DNA of 64,000 nucleotides, taken from contig NZ_JAFFOB010000016.1 of NCBI RefSeq assembly GCF_016918935.1, positions 56,512 through 120,511 on the forward strand, in the 5' to 3' direction. Source of the DNA: Roseitranquillus sediminis. GTDB lineage: Bacteria > Pseudomonadota > Alphaproteobacteria > Rhodobacterales > Rhodobacteraceae. Position 1 is the first letter of the stretch. Each line of letters begins with the position of its first letter. The notes beneath the pieces were generated by a model. It saw only the letters and a program-made list of their open reading frames with translations, was not told the origin of the DNA and made no database searches. Of this stretch, positions 1 through 8,198 are shown one piece after another. Position numbers and translations under genes: made by a program.

Positions 1-1
1 T

Positions 2-2119
2 GGCGCATTCTACGAGTACCTCACTCGGGACCGCGTCCGCTCGACACAACGCGTCGTCGAGCACGTCCTGAGCCTGTTTCGCGGGGTGCGCTCGCTCGTC
101 GCGGATCGCGGAATGCATGACGAGAAGAGTATCGAGGCGTTCCTCGGTCTTCTGGACCACATGATTGCGGGAAGGGGATCTATCGACGGCGGTGGTGCGC
201 TCGCGGATCTTCCTTCGACCGGCATCTCGGCGTTGCTCGCTGAGTATGACCGCCAGGACCGGTCCCAAGCATTGCAACTGCTGCCATCGCTCGCCGTGCG
301 CCACGCAAGTAGCGACATCTTTCAGGAGGCCCACTTTGAATTGGTCCGCACTCCGAGCGTCGACCTGTTCGGCTACGCGGGCCAAGCGGAGGCGCGACCT
401 GCGACTCGGGGCGGCGCGCATTTCACGCCAGCTCCCTTGGCCCGCAGTATTGCGGAGAACACATTGGCCCAAATCACCGACCTGTCCAGCCGTGAAAGCC
501 TTACTGTGCTGGATCCGGCATGTGGATCGGGAGCGTTCCTGCAGGAAGCACTGCGCTGCCTGAGACGGCAGGGCTATGGGGGACCGCTCCGCATAGTCGG
601 CCGCGATATCTCGGAAGCTGCGGTCGCGATGGCGCGATTTGTGGTCGGCCACGCGGTCGCGGACTGGTCTGGTCGAGGCGGTATCGAAGTCGACATTGCG
701 ACTGCGGACTCACTCGCCGACCCTCTCCCAACGGCGGACGTGGTCCTCATGAACCCGCCATTCATCGCATGGGGGGCCTTAAGCTCCGAGAGGCGCGATC
801 AGGTCAAGTCGCTGCTTGGCGCGCGCCTTGAAGGCCGCGGCGATCTGAGCATGGCGTTTGTGACGCTTGCTCTGGACCGGCTGGCCCCCGGCGGCGCGAT
901 CGGAGTCCTCCTCCCCGCAAGCCTCCTCTCCTTGAGTTCCGCCAAGAACTGGCGGGCCGACATCCTTGAACGGGCCGAACTCCGACTTCTCGCCTCTCTC
1001 GGCGAATACGGCCTTTTTGCCCACGCCCTCGTGCAGGTAGCCGCCGCGGTGATCAGCAAACCCATGGCGAGCCGAGATGCGCAGGAGAACGCCGCGCCAG
1101 ATGTGCGCGCGGTTCGAAGCGCCAACACCGCGGACGCGACGGGCGACGTCCTTCGGATGCTACGCAAGACGTCCCGCGAGCGGCAAGCGGCATCAGTCGA
1201 TGGGCAGTGGGAGATATACGACGTTCCTGCCCAAGAATTTCATAAGCGGCCGACATGGCGACTGGCCTCACCCCGCTTAGAAGACACCCTCGCGCGACTT
1301 GCAGAAGCTGGCGGGGTCCGCCTCGGCGACCTCTTCGACGTGCGCCAAGGAGTTCGCACGGGCGACAACAAAACATTCGTTCTGAACCGAGACGAGTACA
1401 ACGAGCTTCCAAAGCGAGAGCGTCGGTACTTCCGGCAAGCCGTGATGAATGTGTCGATCCGGGACGGAAAAGCCGATAAGGAGTTCTGGGTCTTCTACCC
1501 CTACGGTGAGAATACTACCCTGCCGAATGAAGAGGTCCTGAAGCGGGAGCTTCCCCATTACTTCCGCCATCATCTCAAACCGCGCCGTGAGGCACTCACG
1601 AGCCGACCAAGTCTTCGTGGAAACCTCAATTGGTGGGACTTGTCAGAGCGACGCTTGTCTTGGGCGCTCAATGACGAGCCTCGCATCATCTCGAAGTACT
1701 TCGGCGGGCCAGGGGGTTTCTTGGGCGACTTGAAGGCCGTCTACATCGCTGTGCAGGGCTTCACCTGGTTTCCTAAGTGGGATGGCGGGGAAACGGATGA
1801 CGAGACGGTCATGCCAATCTCAAAGGAGGATCTCGTCTCGGCCTATGTGGCTTTCCTGAACTCGTCTCGCTTCAGTGAGATCTTGGAGTATTACGCCCCT
1901 CACGTCGCAGGCGGCCAGTTCGATCTCAGCCCCCGCTACGTCAATCACGTCATCGTGCCGAACCTCGCAGAGGTTGCACGGGATCGAGACCAAGGGCTCC
2001 GTGTATCGCGCCTGGTGCAATACGGACGTGAGCCCGCTGTCAGTGACCCTACCTGGATGCGGAACGTCAACAAGGCCGTCTCGGAGTTCTACGGTTTTGA
2101 AGGGGTCGAAGGCCGCTAG
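2..2119 (+). CDS. N6-adenine DNA methyltransferase, 5'-truncated by the window edge
   Basis: Adenine-specific DNA methyltransferase of the Eco57I/TaqI-like N6_Mtase group. The SAM-binding motif I (DPACGSGAF) and the catalytic motif IV (NPPF) are both visible in the first half. The second half, with aromatic-rich stretches such as FWVFYPYGENTT, looks like the TaqI-type target-recognition region. The frame is open to the first bases of the window, so the true start lies upstream; GTG at 86 is only an internal candidate. The next gene begins 5 nt after the stop, which suggests a two-gene unit. The family works in restriction-modification or phage-defence systems. No nuclease motif was recognised in the visible part, so a stand-alone methylase or a type IIG-like enzyme cannot be separated here. 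Confidence 0.85.
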   Translation, partial: GAFYEYLTRDRVRSTQRVVEHVLSLFRGVRSLVADRGMHDEKSIEAFLGLLDHMIAGRGSIDGGGALADLPSTGISALLAEYDRQDRSQALQLLPSLAVRHASSDIFQEAHFELVRTPSVDLFGYAGQAEARPATRGGAHFTPAPLARSIAENTLAQITDLSSRESLTVLDPACGSGAFLQEALRCLRRQGYGGPLRIVGRDISEAAVAMARFVVGHAVADWSGRGGIEVDIATADSLADPLPTADVVLMNPPFIAWGALSSERRDQVKSLLGARLEGRGDLSMAFVTLALDRLAPGGAIGVLLPASLLSLSSAKNWRADILERAELRLLASLGEYGLFAHALVQVAAAVISKPMASRDAQENAAPDVRAVRSANTADATGDVLRMLRKTSRERQAASVDGQWEIYDVPAQEFHKRPTWRLASPRLEDTLARLAEAGGVRLGDLFDVRQGVRTGDNKTFVLNRDEYNELPKRERRYFRQAVMNVSIRDGKADKEFWVFYPYGENTTLPNEEVLKRELPHYFRHHLKPRREALTSRPSLRGNLNWWDLSERRLSWALNDEPRIISKYFGGPGGFLGDLKAVYIAVQGFTWFPKWDGGETDDETVMPISKEDLVSAYVAFLNSSRFSEILEYYAPHVAGGQFDLSPRYVNHVIVPNLAEVARDRDQGLRVSRLVQYGREPAVSDPTWMRNVNKAVSEFYGFEGVEGR

Positions 2120-2124
2120 AGCGA

Positions 2125-2862
2125 ATGTCCAAACCCCTATCGGTTTCTGCATCTCACCTCAATCAGCACTTCTCGTCCGTCGCGCGGGTCCTCGCGCACG
2201 CCCTTCCGGTCCCTGTCACGGTTGAGGTCGATCGCGACACGACGCCGGTCGTCGCAGCTCTTGCAGGAAACGAATGCGAACGGATCGAACGCAATAGGGG
2301 TGCTGGGAGGACTGTAGCCGTCGCTCCGATGCGAGAGCTGCGCGACGATCTGTGGGTTTGGCTCGGCTACCGCGAGGAATGGGAGCGCGGAGAGCGCGAA
2401 ACTCTGAGGTTTCGTACTGTTTCGCTAACAGTTCATTTCGGACTGAAGGCCGACCGCTTCAAACCGCAGATGTTCCGGTTGGAGTGGTCCGGCTGGGCGG
2501 ATTGGACAAGGGGGTCGCTCAGCTTTCAAGGCGGGAACGCCGGGCACCCGCATTGGCAGTTCGATGCCCTGGAGAGCCTCGCCGACGACGGGAGCGCGGA
2601 ACGCGCCGACATGCTCCGCGAGCTCCTGCGTAACGATACAGAGGATACGGTTCGTGAGTTCGCCCCACAGTTGCCCGAGAGTGATGTCCGCGATCTCGTA
2701 TCTCGTCAGGCCCTGAGCCGCATTCATTTCCCCAGTGCCGCGGCGTGGTGGAATGAACCTCCTCGCGACAGTCATGCCCATAGCCCGGGAAGGTCCGCAG
2801 ATGTTAGATCGTGGATTGAGAGGTCGTTGAGTTACCTCGCCGGCGAACTCGCACGGCTCTAG
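2125..2862 (+). CDS. Hypothetical protein paired with the DNA methyltransferase
   Basis: A 245-residue protein that I do not recognise. It starts with ATG 5 nt after the methyltransferase stop, so the two are probably co-transcribed. It is soluble by inspection, with no signal peptide or membrane segment. It is rich in Trp, Arg and acidic residues, for example LEWSGWADWTRG near residue 115. No clear PD-(D/E)xK or HNH nuclease motif is visible. Its position suggests a partner function such as endonuclease, specificity or control protein of the restriction-modification unit, but that is inference from context only. Confidence 0.65.
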   Translation: MSKPLSVSASHLNQHFSSVARVLAHALPVPVTVEVDRDTTPVVAALAGNECERIERNRGAGRTVAVAPMRELRDDLWVWLGYREEWERGERETLRFRTVSLTVHFGLKADRFKPQMFRLEWSGWADWTRGSLSFQGGNAGHPHWQFDALESLADDGSAERADMLRELLRNDTEDTVREFAPQLPESDVRDLVSRQALSRIHFPSAAAWWNEPPRDSHAHSPGRSADVRSWIERSLSYLAGELARL

Positions 2863-3174
2863 GCGACTTGGGTTCATTGTTCCAATCAGGTGTTCAGTTT
2901 GACCACGCCCGGTTGGCACGGACCCTCGTTCACGCCGCAGCGAAGGCTCGCTTCGTCTCCGCACACCTAACGTCGATTCCCGCCGCAGCCCTTGTCCGTT
3001 TCGGAGTCCGCCGTAGGACGCGCACGGTCTCCGGTGGATCGTGCGAGCCGGTTTGAATCGTTTTTCGCGGACCACCCGCCGGGCACATGGTTCCTTACGA
3101 GGTCCATCGATCTCGCCTCAACATGGGCTTCGTTGAGCGCAGGCTGGCGAGCCCTGACCTTCTCCCCAAGATCC
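2863..3174. other. Intergenic stretch before the IS3 element
   Basis: About 310 bases between the methylase partner gene and the left end of the IS3-type element. Short open frames exist but none has a convincing ribosome-binding site or a recognisable product. I see no repeat or RNA gene here. Confidence 0.5.
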
Positions 3175-4389
3175 GGGCCGTTGCGAGCTGGAATCCTCTG
3201 GTCATAGATGACGCAGGAGGACGACCCATGAAGCGCAGTCGGTTCAGTGAGGAGAAGATCATCGGCGTGCTGAAGGAGCACGAGGCCGGTGCCAAGGGGG
3301 ACGAGCTCTGCCGGCGGCACGGCATCAGCTCGGCCACGTTCTACACCTGGCGGAAGCGCTACGCCGGGATGGAGGCGAGCGAGGCGAAGCGGCTGCGCGA
3401 GCTCGAGGCGGAGAATGCGAAGCTGAAGCGCATCGTCGCCGACCAGATGCTCGACATGTCGGCAATGAAGGAGCTCCTGGAAAAGCGCTGGTGAGCCCGC
3501 GGAGCGGCGACGCGCCGTGGGCTATCTCATAACCGAACTCGGCCTCAGCGAGCGACGCAGCTGCCGGATCGTCGGCCTCTCGCGGTCGGTGCAGCAGTAT
3601 CGGCCGACGCCGAAGAACGATGCGGCGGTGGTCGCGCGCCTGAAGCAGCTGGCGTCGGAGAACCGGCGCTACGGCTATCTGCGGCTGCACGCCGTGTTGC
3701 GGCGAGAGGGACTGGTCGTGAACCGCAAGCGGACCTACAGGCTCTACACCGATCTGGGCCTTCAGGTCCGAACCAGGAAGCGGCGCAAGCTGCCGCGCCG
3801 CGACAGGATTGCGGCGCAGGTGCCGGAACGGCCGATGCAGCGCTGGTCGCTCGACTTCATCGGCGACCAACTCGTCGACTACCGGCGCTTCCGGGTGCTC
3901 AACATCGTCGACGACCACAGCCGGTTCTGTCCCGGCCAGATCGTCGACGTCTCGATCTCCGGCGCCAGGATGGCGCGCTTCCTTGACGACCTGGCGCTGC
4001 GCCACGGGCTTCCGGAGGAGATCGTCCTCGACAACGGACCTGAAGGCACCAGCCGGGCGATGTTCGACTGGTCCGAGAAGACCGGCGTCCGGCTCCGCTT
4101 CATCGAGCCGGGAAAGCCGGTGCAGAACGCCTTCGTCGAGAGCCTGAACGGCAAGCTCCGCGACGAATGCCTGAACCTGCACTGGTTCCGATCGCTCGCG
4201 CATGCCCGCGAGGAGGTTTCCCGTTGGCGCCACCACTATAACGCCGAACGCCCACATTCTGCGCTCGGCTATCGCAGCCCATTGGAGTTCCTATCGATCA
4301 CCACCGCGACAGCGCCCGAGACTCTTGCGGTCTCGTCGCTGCCGCTCAACACTCAATCCCGGCCGGAGGATTCCAGTGAAGCCCGGCCC
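3175..4389 (+). mobile_element. IS3-family insertion sequence (IS407-like layout)
   Basis: The element carries orfA and orfB of the IS3 family. Imperfect terminal inverted repeats can be read: GGGCC, 8 variable bases, then CTGGAATCCTC at 3175-3198, matched by the reverse complement at about 4366-4389. The flanking bases do not form an obvious short target duplication, so the exact ends are uncertain by some bases, or the copy is old. The two reading frames at the orfA/orfB junction are not in the usual -1 relationship (see orfB). Confidence 0.75.
3228..3494 (+). CDS. IS3-family transposase OrfA
   Basis: An 88-residue OrfA. It has an N-terminal helix-turn-helix (KRSRFSEEKIIGVLKEHEAG, then CRRHGISSATFYTWRKRYAG) and a C-terminal leucine-zipper-like helix (LRELEAENAKLKRIVADQ), the usual parts of an IS3 DNA-binding subunit. 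The start at 3228 was chosen for homology and for the upstream AGGAGG (acgcaggaggacgacccATG). It ends at a TGA that lies just before the orfB frame. OrfA normally binds the terminal repeats and is joined to OrfB by programmed frameshifting. Confidence 0.85.
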   Translation: MKRSRFSEEKIIGVLKEHEAGAKGDELCRRHGISSATFYTWRKRYAGMEASEAKRLRELEAENAKLKRIVADQMLDMSAMKELLEKRW

Positions 4390-4392
4390 TGA
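3517..4392 (+). CDS. IS3-family transposase OrfB (rve integrase domain)
   Basis: A 291-residue catalytic subunit with an HTH_21-like N-terminus (RYGYLRLHAVLRREG) and an rve-type DDE domain (WSLDFIGDQL, VLDNGPEG, and VESLNGKLRDECLN with the catalytic Glu). GTG at 3517 is the nearest usable start. The family motif expected just upstream (VSP followed by AERRRAVGYL) is split between two frames: GTG AGC CC at 3491 is in the -1 frame, while the rest is in the +1 frame. This indicates a missing base near 3498-3503. The element may therefore be inactive, or the base call may be wrong. Confidence 0.8.
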   Translation: MGYLITELGLSERRSCRIVGLSRSVQQYRPTPKNDAAVVARLKQLASENRRYGYLRLHAVLRREGLVVNRKRTYRLYTDLGLQVRTRKRRKLPRRDRIAAQVPERPMQRWSLDFIGDQLVDYRRFRVLNIVDDHSRFCPGQIVDVSISGARMARFLDDLALRHGLPEEIVLDNGPEGTSRAMFDWSEKTGVRLRFIEPGKPVQNAFVESLNGKLRDECLNLHWFRSLAHAREEVSRWRHHYNAERPHSALGYRSPLEFLSITTATAPETLAVSSLPLNTQSRPEDSSEARP

Positions 4393-4692
4393 TTGCGGGG
4401 AAAGGTCAGCCCCTCTCCGGTAATCGGCCGTAGACATCCAGCCGAACAGAAGCCTCGCCGAAGAAGCGCCCTCACGACCCGGCGCGCCGTCGGTTTCCCA
4501 CAAGGCGGCTCGCCTCCCGTCGCGCTATGGGGCGCGTCCGGCTCGCCGCCTGCAAGTCCCCGGCCCGTTGGCCCGGGGTGGAAAACCGCCGCCGCGCCTC
4601 GCGCGGCACATTTGCTCGGGCGGGCCGCGCCTGCGGGCCGGGGGCCCGAAGGCCGCCCCGCCCCGCGAAGGGGCGAGGCTCCCGTCCGAGCC

Positions 4693-4908
4693 CTACTCCT
4701 CGATCGGCGGCTGGTCGTCGCCCTTCGGCCTGGGCTGGAAGGCGACGAGCTCGGTCACCGCGACCGGGAAGTCGAGCTTGATCGAGAGGAAGGTCTCGCC
4801 GGTGTCGCTCTTGGCGTTCTCGAAGACGGCGCCGACGCGGCGGAAGCTGCGCTCGGTGCGGCCGTTCTTCTTGTACTCGACGGGGACGGTGAGGACGTAG
4901 GTGGTCAT
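4693..4908 (-). CDS. Small conserved protein (71 aa), copy A; DUF736-like pattern
   Basis: The start at 4908 is chosen because AAGGAG lies 6 bases upstream of ATG, and because the same start is used in the copy at 7409-7624. The product is soluble and predicted to be strand-rich, with a run GAVFEN, then ETFLSIKLDFPV, and an acidic tail. The pattern G-x-x-(F/W) followed by (F/Y)-LS-(I/V)KLD resembles the plasmid-associated DUF736 family, but the match is weak and is my inference. Function is unknown. It differs from copy B by one visible residue near the C-terminus (QPPIEE against EPPIEE). Confidence 0.75.
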   Translation of the reverse strand: MTTYVLTVPVEYKKNGRTERSFRRVGAVFENAKSDTGETFLSIKLDFPVAVTELVAFQPRPKGDDQPPIEE

Positions 4909-4963
4909 GTCGGTCTCCTTTGCTCCGATGACCGCCGCCAGGGCGGATCGGAGAAGGGCAGGG

Positions 4964-5020
4964 GGCCACGGCAAATGCGGAGGGTCCGCCCGAAGGGTGG
5001 AAGCCGTATTTGTCGTTGCC
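4964..5020 (-). promoter_or_regulatory. Stem-loop leader of small protein gene A
   Basis: Two 17-base arms (4964-4980 and 5004-5020) can pair, leaving a 23-base loop. The arms differ from perfect complementarity at three positions. On the leftward transcript two of these are A-C mismatches, while on the rightward strand they become G-U pairs. The loop contains the segment CTTCCACC followed by GGCGGACCCT. The same loop segment occurs in the leader at 5512-5563, so this is a conserved leader element rather than a chance hairpin. Confidence 0.6.
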
Positions 5021-5511
5021 GAGCACATGGGCGAGGGGACCTCCGGCCCGCGATCCGCCAGGTGTCATCGGGAAGGAGCAAAGGGGACCGGCCTTGGCCG
5101 ACCGCCCGCGAACCGGCCGTGGGACGTGCAAGGAGCTGCGCCGAGGGCTATCTCCGCCGCCCGGTCCTTCGAGCTGCACGCCAGGACCTGCATCACCGGC
5201 CCTCGCCGCGCAATCTGTCGTGCTCGCGCTTGCTGCCGTGAACCGACCGCGTCGTCCTCCTGCCGACGCCACGTGGCACGGGCGAGTTCAGGCCAATAGC
5301 TTCAGCCCCGGTGGGGCACGATCACTTCGAGTGGATAGACGCGCCGTCTTTGGAAAGTCCGGCAGCGCGGCCGGTGGATCGCGCGCGGGAGCGTATCCGG
5401 CCGTCGGACGCCGGGACGAGACGTGCGTCCGTGCCATGCGCCGACCCGCCTTGTTTCTCGAGGCGCGGGTGCTTGCGGACCGTGGCCGGCCCGTGCCCTC
5501 GCATCTGCTCG

Positions 5512-5563
5512 GCAAGCGGAAAGACGGCTTCCACCGAGGCGGACCCTCCGTCTTTCCGCTTGC
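5512..5563 (+). promoter_or_regulatory. Stem-loop leader of small protein gene C
   Basis: A perfect 16-bp inverted repeat (GCAAGCGGAAAGACGG at 5512-5527 and its reverse complement at 5548-5563) with a 20-base loop. The loop carries CTTCCACC and GGCGGACCCT, as in the leaders of the two paralogous genes on the other strand. It lies about 57 bases upstream of the ATG at 5621. Conservation of stem position and loop sequence, with a changed stem sequence, supports a structural role. No terminator-like T run follows. Confidence 0.65.
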
Positions 5564-5620
5564 GGGCCCGCCTTCCTCGATCCGCCAGCCGACACCTGTT
5601 CGAAACAAGGAGGCTCGAGC

Positions 5621-5842
5621 ATGACACACTTCATCCTCACCGTTCCCGTCACCTTCCGGACGAACGGCGAAACGCGCACCCGCTATCCCCGCGTGGGAGC
5701 GCTGTTCCAGAACTTCCGCCGCGAGACCGGCGAGGTCTACTTCACCGTGAAGCTCGACTTCCCGGTGGGCGCGACGGAGCTCCTCGCCTTCGCGCCCAAC
5801 GCGCCGGAGGCGCGCGAGGGCGAGGACGGCGCGGTGGCCTGA
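5621..5842 (+). CDS. Small conserved protein (73 aa), diverged paralogue C
   Basis: Start ATG 5621 is preceded by AAGGAGG (cgaaacaaggaggctcgagcATG). The product aligns end to end with the 71-residue proteins encoded at 4693-4908 and 7409-7624: xxxxLTVPV, then RVGALFQN, then FTVKLDFPVGATELLAF and an acidic tail. Identity is clearly lower than between copies A and B, so this is an older paralogue. It shares the same loop motif in its leader. Function is unknown. A nucleic-acid or DUF736-like role is a guess from its plasmid-type setting. Confidence 0.72.
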   Translation: MTHFILTVPVTFRTNGETRTRYPRVGALFQNFRRETGEVYFTVKLDFPVGATELLAFAPNAPEAREGEDGAVA

Positions 5843-6478
5843 CGGTCGCCTCGATCACCGGGGCGGCATGGCCGTCCCGGTTCACCGCGCTAGGGAGCCG
5901 GCGCGGCAGCACCGGTCTTCCCGGAGGAAATTGGGCCAAAGGACCGCGCGGTCGTGCGCGACGACGTTCACGCGGCGGCCGCGTGACTGTCGGCTGGAGG
6001 GGCCGAACCGCTTGGTTGACGCCGTCGCGCCACCCGGGACCGCCGGCGCCGAGGAATTGGCGCAGCACCCGAGAAGCGCTTGGCGGCCAGCGGCGGTGAG
6101 CCAATGCTCGCAGGCAGGGCAGGGGCCGACGCACGAGGCGCCTTCTTGTCCTCGATCAATTCCTTGAGCCCGCCGGGTCGGCCGGCGCGCATGGAAGTTC
6201 GTCCCGCGCCAGCGATCGTGACCCCACCGGGGCCGAGACCCGGCTTGCCGGGGCTCGGGGAGACCTGCGCCGCAGGGCGAGTAGAGCGCGGTCCCGAAGG
6301 GAAGGCGCCCGAGCGTTCTCGGCTCGCGACGACGATTCCGCTCGACATTGGTGTTACCGCACCTCGGCTCCGCGGTTCATTCCACGCCGCTGGGCCGGTA
6401 TTCGTGCAGGGCTGGGCCGTTAACCGGCCAACCGTTCGACAGGTTGGCCGGATGCCGTTTCTCTGGGCATGATGCGCC
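5843..6478. other. Gene-poor stretch between small gene C and the nuclease
   Basis: About 635 bases without a gene that I can support. Open frames in several phases run through it because of the high GC content, but none has recognisable protein character. The only structure that stands out is the inverted repeat at 6424-6451 just before the nuclease gene. Confidence 0.5.
6424..6451. repeat. 10-bp perfect inverted repeat (CCGGCCAACC/GGTTGGCCGG)
   Basis: Arms at 6424-6433 and 6442-6451 with an 8-base loop, ending 27 bases before the nuclease start. The half-site GGTTGGCCG recurs in the hairpin at 11431-11453. It could be an operator, a transcript hairpin, or an end mark of a mobile unit; the sequence alone does not decide. 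Confidence 0.5.
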
Positions 6479-7135
6479 ATGGTTCTTCGTCTGATCGTAG
6501 CCGTCGTCATCTGCCTGACGCTCGGTCGTCCCGCCGCCAACGCGGCCGAGCCCGTGCGCCTGATCGACGGCGACACACTCGAAATCGGGCAGACGATCTA
6601 CCGAATCCACGCCATCGACGCTCCCGAAGCCGGTCAGAAGTGCCAGCGCACGGCCACGGCGACCTGGCCCTGCGGCGACGAAGCGATCGACCACCTTTCG
6701 CGGCTCATCGCCGATCGGCCCGTCGCCTGCACGGAACGGGAAGTGGACCGATACGGCCGGACGATCGGGGACTGTCATGCCGGCGACGTCGATCTCGGCG
6801 CCGCCATGGTCGCGGACGGTTTCGCCTGGGCGTACACGCAGTACTCTGAGGACTACCTGCCCGAGCAGCGCGCTGCGGAAGCCGAGGGCATCGGAATCTG
6901 GCAGCATTCGACGCAGACACCTTGGGACTTTCGGGCCGACCGGTGGGCCCGGGCTACGCTCGAGGCGCCCGACGGATGCCCGATCAAGGGCAACGTCTCA
7001 GGCAACGGGCAGATCTACCATACGCCCTGGAGTCCCTGGTACTCGCGGACGAAGATCGACCCCTCGAAGGGTGAGCGATGGTTTTGCGACGAGGCGGAGG
7101 CCACTGCCGCAGGCTGGAGAGCCCCTCTCCGGTAA
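6479..7135 (+). CDS. Secreted thermonuclease-like (SNase domain) protein
   Basis: A 218-residue protein with a signal peptide (about residues 1-22, ending AANAAEP) and a staphylococcal-nuclease-like domain. Recognisable SNase elements are VRLIDGDTLEIG, IHAIDAPEAGQ and the R-D-R-Y-G-R core (EREVDRYGRTIGDC). An extra C-terminal part (about residues 150-218, with GNVSGNGQIYHTPWSPWY) resembles the C-terminal extension of periplasmic plasmid-borne nucleases. It is expected to cleave DNA or RNA outside the cytoplasm. The last codons (APLR stop) lie inside the start of direct repeat copy B, so the repeat boundary falls within the gene end. Confidence 0.8.
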   Translation: MVLRLIVAVVICLTLGRPAANAAEPVRLIDGDTLEIGQTIYRIHAIDAPEAGQKCQRTATATWPCGDEAIDHLSRLIADRPVACTEREVDRYGRTIGDCHAGDVDLGAAMVADGFAWAYTQYSEDYLPEQRAAEAEGIGIWQHSTQTPWDFRADRWARATLEAPDGCPIKGNVSGNGQIYHTPWSPWYSRTKIDPSKGERWFCDEAEATAAGWRAPLR

Positions 7136-7408
7136 GCGGCCGCACGCCTCGAGTCGAACTGACGTTTCGCCGAACAAGCGCCCTCACGACCCGGCGCGCC
7201 GTCGGTTTCCCACAAGGCGGCTCGCCTCCCGTCGCGCTATGGGGGCGCGTTCGGCTCGCCGCCTGCGAGCCCCCGGCCACGAGGCCGGGGGTGGAAAACC
7301 GCCGCCGCGCCTCGCGCGGCACATCTGCTCGGGCGGGCCGCGCCTGCGGGCCGGGCGGCCCGAAGGTCGCCCCGCCCCCGCAAGGGGGCGAGGCTCCCGA
7401 CGAGGACC

Positions 7409-7624
7409 TTACTCCTCGATCGGCGGCTCGTCGTCGCCCTTGGGCCTGGGCTGGAAGGCGACGAGCTCGGTCACGGCGACCGGGAAGTCGAGCTTGATCG
7501 AGAGGAAGGTTTCGCCGGTGTCGCTCTTGGCGTTCTCGAAGACCGCGCCGACGCGGCGGAAGCTGCGCTCGGTGCGGCCGTTCTTCTTGTACTCGACGGG
7601 GACGGTGAGGACGTAGGTGGTCAT
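7409..7624 (-). CDS. Small conserved protein (71 aa), copy B
   Basis: Near-identical to the protein at 4693-4908 (one visible substitution, DEPPIEE for DQPPIEE). Start 7624 has the same AAGGAG site. It is convergent with the nuclease gene and ends about 270 bases beyond that gene's stop. Unknown function. The retention of three members with conserved leaders suggests that dosage or differential expression matters, but this is inference. Confidence 0.75.
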   Translation of the reverse strand: MTTYVLTVPVEYKKNGRTERSFRRVGAVFENAKSDTGETFLSIKLDFPVAVTELVAFQPRPKGDDEPPIEE

Positions 7625-7679
7625 GTCGGTCTCCTTTGCTCCGATGACCGCCGCCAGGGCGGATCGGAGAAGGGCAGGG

Positions 7680-7736
7680 GGCCACGGCAAATGCGGAGGG
7701 TCCGCCCGAAGGGTGGAAGCCGTATTTGTCGTTGCC
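7680..7736 (-). promoter_or_regulatory. Stem-loop leader of small protein gene B
   Basis: Exact counterpart of the hairpin at 4964-5020: 17-base arms at 7680-7696 and 7720-7736 and the same loop. It lies 56 bases upstream of the start codon on the minus strand, the same distance as in copy A. Confidence 0.6.
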
Positions 7737-8173
7737 GAGCACATGGGCGAGGGGACCTCCGGCCCGCGATCCGCCAGGTGTCATCGGGAAGGAGCAAAGG
7801 GGACCGGCCTTAGCCGCAGCCCGCGAACCGGCCCGTGAGAGGTGCAAGGTGCTGCACCGACGGCTGTCTCCGCCGCTCGATCTTCCGGGCTGCACGCCGG
7901 GACCGCCCGACCGACCTTCGCCGCTCGATCTGTCATGCTCGCGCTTGCTGCCGCGAACTGACCGCCTCGTCCTCCTGCCCACGCCAAGTGCGCGGCCGAG
8001 TTCAGGCGGACAGCTCCGGCCCTGGTGGGGTTCGATCACTTCCGACGGGGCGAGCCGCGGCCATGCGACCCAGGTTCCGAAGCGCGCCCGGGCATCGGGC
8101 GGCAGGTGGGTGCCTGACGTTTGCCGCAAGAAAAAAATGGCCCCGCCGAAGCCCAGCCCTTTCCTGAAATGTT

Positions 8174-8198
8174 GCGCCGCCCGCTCGTCGGGCGGCGC
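8174..8198 (-). terminator. GC-rich hairpin after the split transposase-like gene
   Basis: A 10-bp perfect stem (GCGCCGCCCG and its complement) with a 5-base loop, 5 bases beyond the stop of the leftward gene that ends at 8204. There is no long T tract on the minus strand. On the plus strand TTCTCTT follows, so it may stop transcripts from either side. Confidence 0.55.

Larger units (their letters stand above)
4410..5333. repeat. Direct repeat copy A (about 0.92 kb), partner at 7121-8045
   Basis: This stretch aligns collinearly with 7121-8045. It begins in agcccctctccggtaa, is near-identical across the small gene and its leader (offset 2716 bases in the core), and becomes gradually more diverged toward gatcacttc at the right end. 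It contains one leftward 71-residue gene and its stem-loop leader. The graded similarity, high in gene and leader but lower at both margins, looks like an old duplication kept uniform in its centre by gene conversion or selection. Confidence 0.8.
7121..8045. repeat. Direct repeat copy B (about 0.92 kb), partner at 4410-5333
   Basis: Second copy of the repeat described at 4410-5333, in the same orientation. It starts inside the 3' end of the nuclease gene and runs to about 8045, after which the two copies lose similarity. The segment between the copies holds the diverged paralogue C and the nuclease, so homologous recombination between copies A and B would delete both. Confidence 0.8.

Noticed and set aside
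3172..4392. Short target duplication of the IS3 element
   Set aside because: The 3-4 bases next to the inferred ends (tcc and tga) do not match, so no duplication is claimed.
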